Below, in pieces: positions 63,619 to 64,000 of a DNA stretch of 64,000 bases; position 1 is the stretch's first letter, and each line of letters begins with the position of its first letter. The translations under genes were made by a program, and so were the position numbers. The DNA comes from Alcaligenaceae bacterium (GTDB lineage: Bacteria; Pseudomonadota; Gammaproteobacteria; Burkholderiales; Burkholderiaceae_B): NCBI GenBank assembly GCA_013416435.1, contig JACCEN010000011.1, forward strand, positions 111,500-175,499, written 5' to 3'. The notes under the pieces were generated by a model. That model searched no databases. It was not told the DNA's origin and saw nothing but the letters and a program-made list of their open reading frames with translations.

Positions 63619-63752
63619 CCAATGGGGCGCCAAGTATCCGACCATCGTGCAGGCTTGGCAACGGGCATGGGAATACGTAATTCCGTTCTTCGTATTCCCG
63701 CCGGAGATTCGACGTGTCATCTACACCACCAACGCCATCGAAAGCCTGAACA
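63619..63752 (+). pseudogene. 134-bp duplicated fragment of the IS256 transposase gene
   Basis: Identical base for base to 63260-63393 (offset 359). It starts right after the right inverted repeat and ends where the IS3-type sequence begins, so it looks like the remains of a second IS256 copy cut by that element. Confidence 0.9.
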
Positions 63753-64000
63753 CCCCCTCTGTCACAATAGATGTCCGCTCGGTTGATTTGGAAATTTGAG
63801 GGAGCGGACGGAGTGAAGAAGTGGCCAGCTACAGCGCAGAATTCAGAGAACAGACAGTCAGGAAATTGATGCCGCCGCACAATCGGACGGTGGCCAGCCT
63901 GAGTCGGGAGATTGGGGTCTCAGAGGCGACTCTGTACAACTGGAAGAAGCAGTTTCGTGCCAAAGGATATGTCGTGCCCAACAAGTCCACGATAGCCGAT
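63753..64000 (+). mobile_element. IS3-type element, left part (runs off the window)
   Basis: Begins about CACCCCCTCTGTCACAATAG; contains an 8-bp inverted pair GTCCGCTC (63773-63780) / GAGCGGAC (63802-63809) just before the transposase start. The exact terminus cannot be fixed without another copy. Confidence 0.65.
63821..64000 (+). CDS. IS3-family transposase HTH protein, N-terminal part
   Basis: 60 codons from a GTG at 63821: ASYSAEFREQTVRKLMPPHN, then SLSREIGVSEATLYNWKKQFRAKG, the helix-turn-helix of IS3/IS911-type OrfA proteins. Cut by the right edge of the window. Confidence 0.85.
   Translation, partial: MASYSAEFREQTVRKLMPPHNRTVASLSREIGVSEATLYNWKKQFRAKGYVVPNKSTIAD

Overview
The window looks like chromosomal DNA of a GC-rich betaproteobacterium of the Burkholderiales, most probably an Alcaligenaceae (Bordetella/Achromobacter/Pusillimonas-like) denitrifier. 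The basis is the family mix and gene order: Bug-type tripartite tricarboxylate receptors without permeases, the dac-dat-ybeD-lipB-lipA cluster, birA-coaX, dksA-hslVU, and a two-domain NirK with a cytochrome c tail. Genus is not determinable by eye, and no rRNA, tRNA or CRISPR was seen.

Layout. 1-39.6 kb is mostly core: a CobW-type GTPase end, dksA, hslVU, a CusF-like protein, a GNAT enzyme, a cob(I)alamin adenosyltransferase, an aminotransferase/RpiR pair, an MFS carrier, a dipeptide-type ABC operon ending in an N-formylglutamate amidohydrolase-like gene, nirK/dnr-like/nirV, lipA, lipB and their neighbours, dac, birA-coaX, galU, the LPS core genes waaA and waaC, and a type I secretion operon. 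That operon has the gene order sapC, ABC, membrane fusion, outer membrane, the same order as Campylobacter fetus sapCDEF. This half is studded with a palindromic element built of two 13-nt palindromes (GGGGTCAGACCCC and GGGGTCTGACCCC) around a short spacer. It occurs in 14 clusters, often overlaps stop codons, and is translated as the C-terminal tail of at least seven proteins.

39.7-62.1 kb looks accessory and has none of these palindromes. It starts with an Rpn/YhgA-like nuclease gene. Next come a flavoprotein, a Bug receptor, an IclR regulator and a six-gene operon: family III CoA-transferase, enoyl-CoA hydratase, family I CoA-transferase A and B subunits, an AMP-forming acyl-CoA ligase and a thiol dioxygenase. 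This block is closed by a 5'-truncated second copy of the Rpn gene, so it is flanked by direct repeats about 9.8 kb apart. A second small Bug/hydrolase/GntR/DUF1185 cluster follows.

54-62.1 kb holds three large paralogues (719-775 aa) that share a roughly 210-residue N-terminus made of four about 41-residue repeats (core YLxxNPDVAAAV) but have unrelated C-terminal parts. One has RTX-like Gly-Asp repeats and a DFLVIA end typical of type I substrates. They are the best candidate cargo of the sapCDEF-like exporter, and together they look like an undescribed S-layer or surface-protein system. An unrecognised 307-aa gene sits among them.

The right end is mobile DNA: one more palindrome, an IS256-family element with visible terminal inverted repeats, a 134-bp duplicated fragment of that transposase, and the start of an IS3-type element cut by the window edge.
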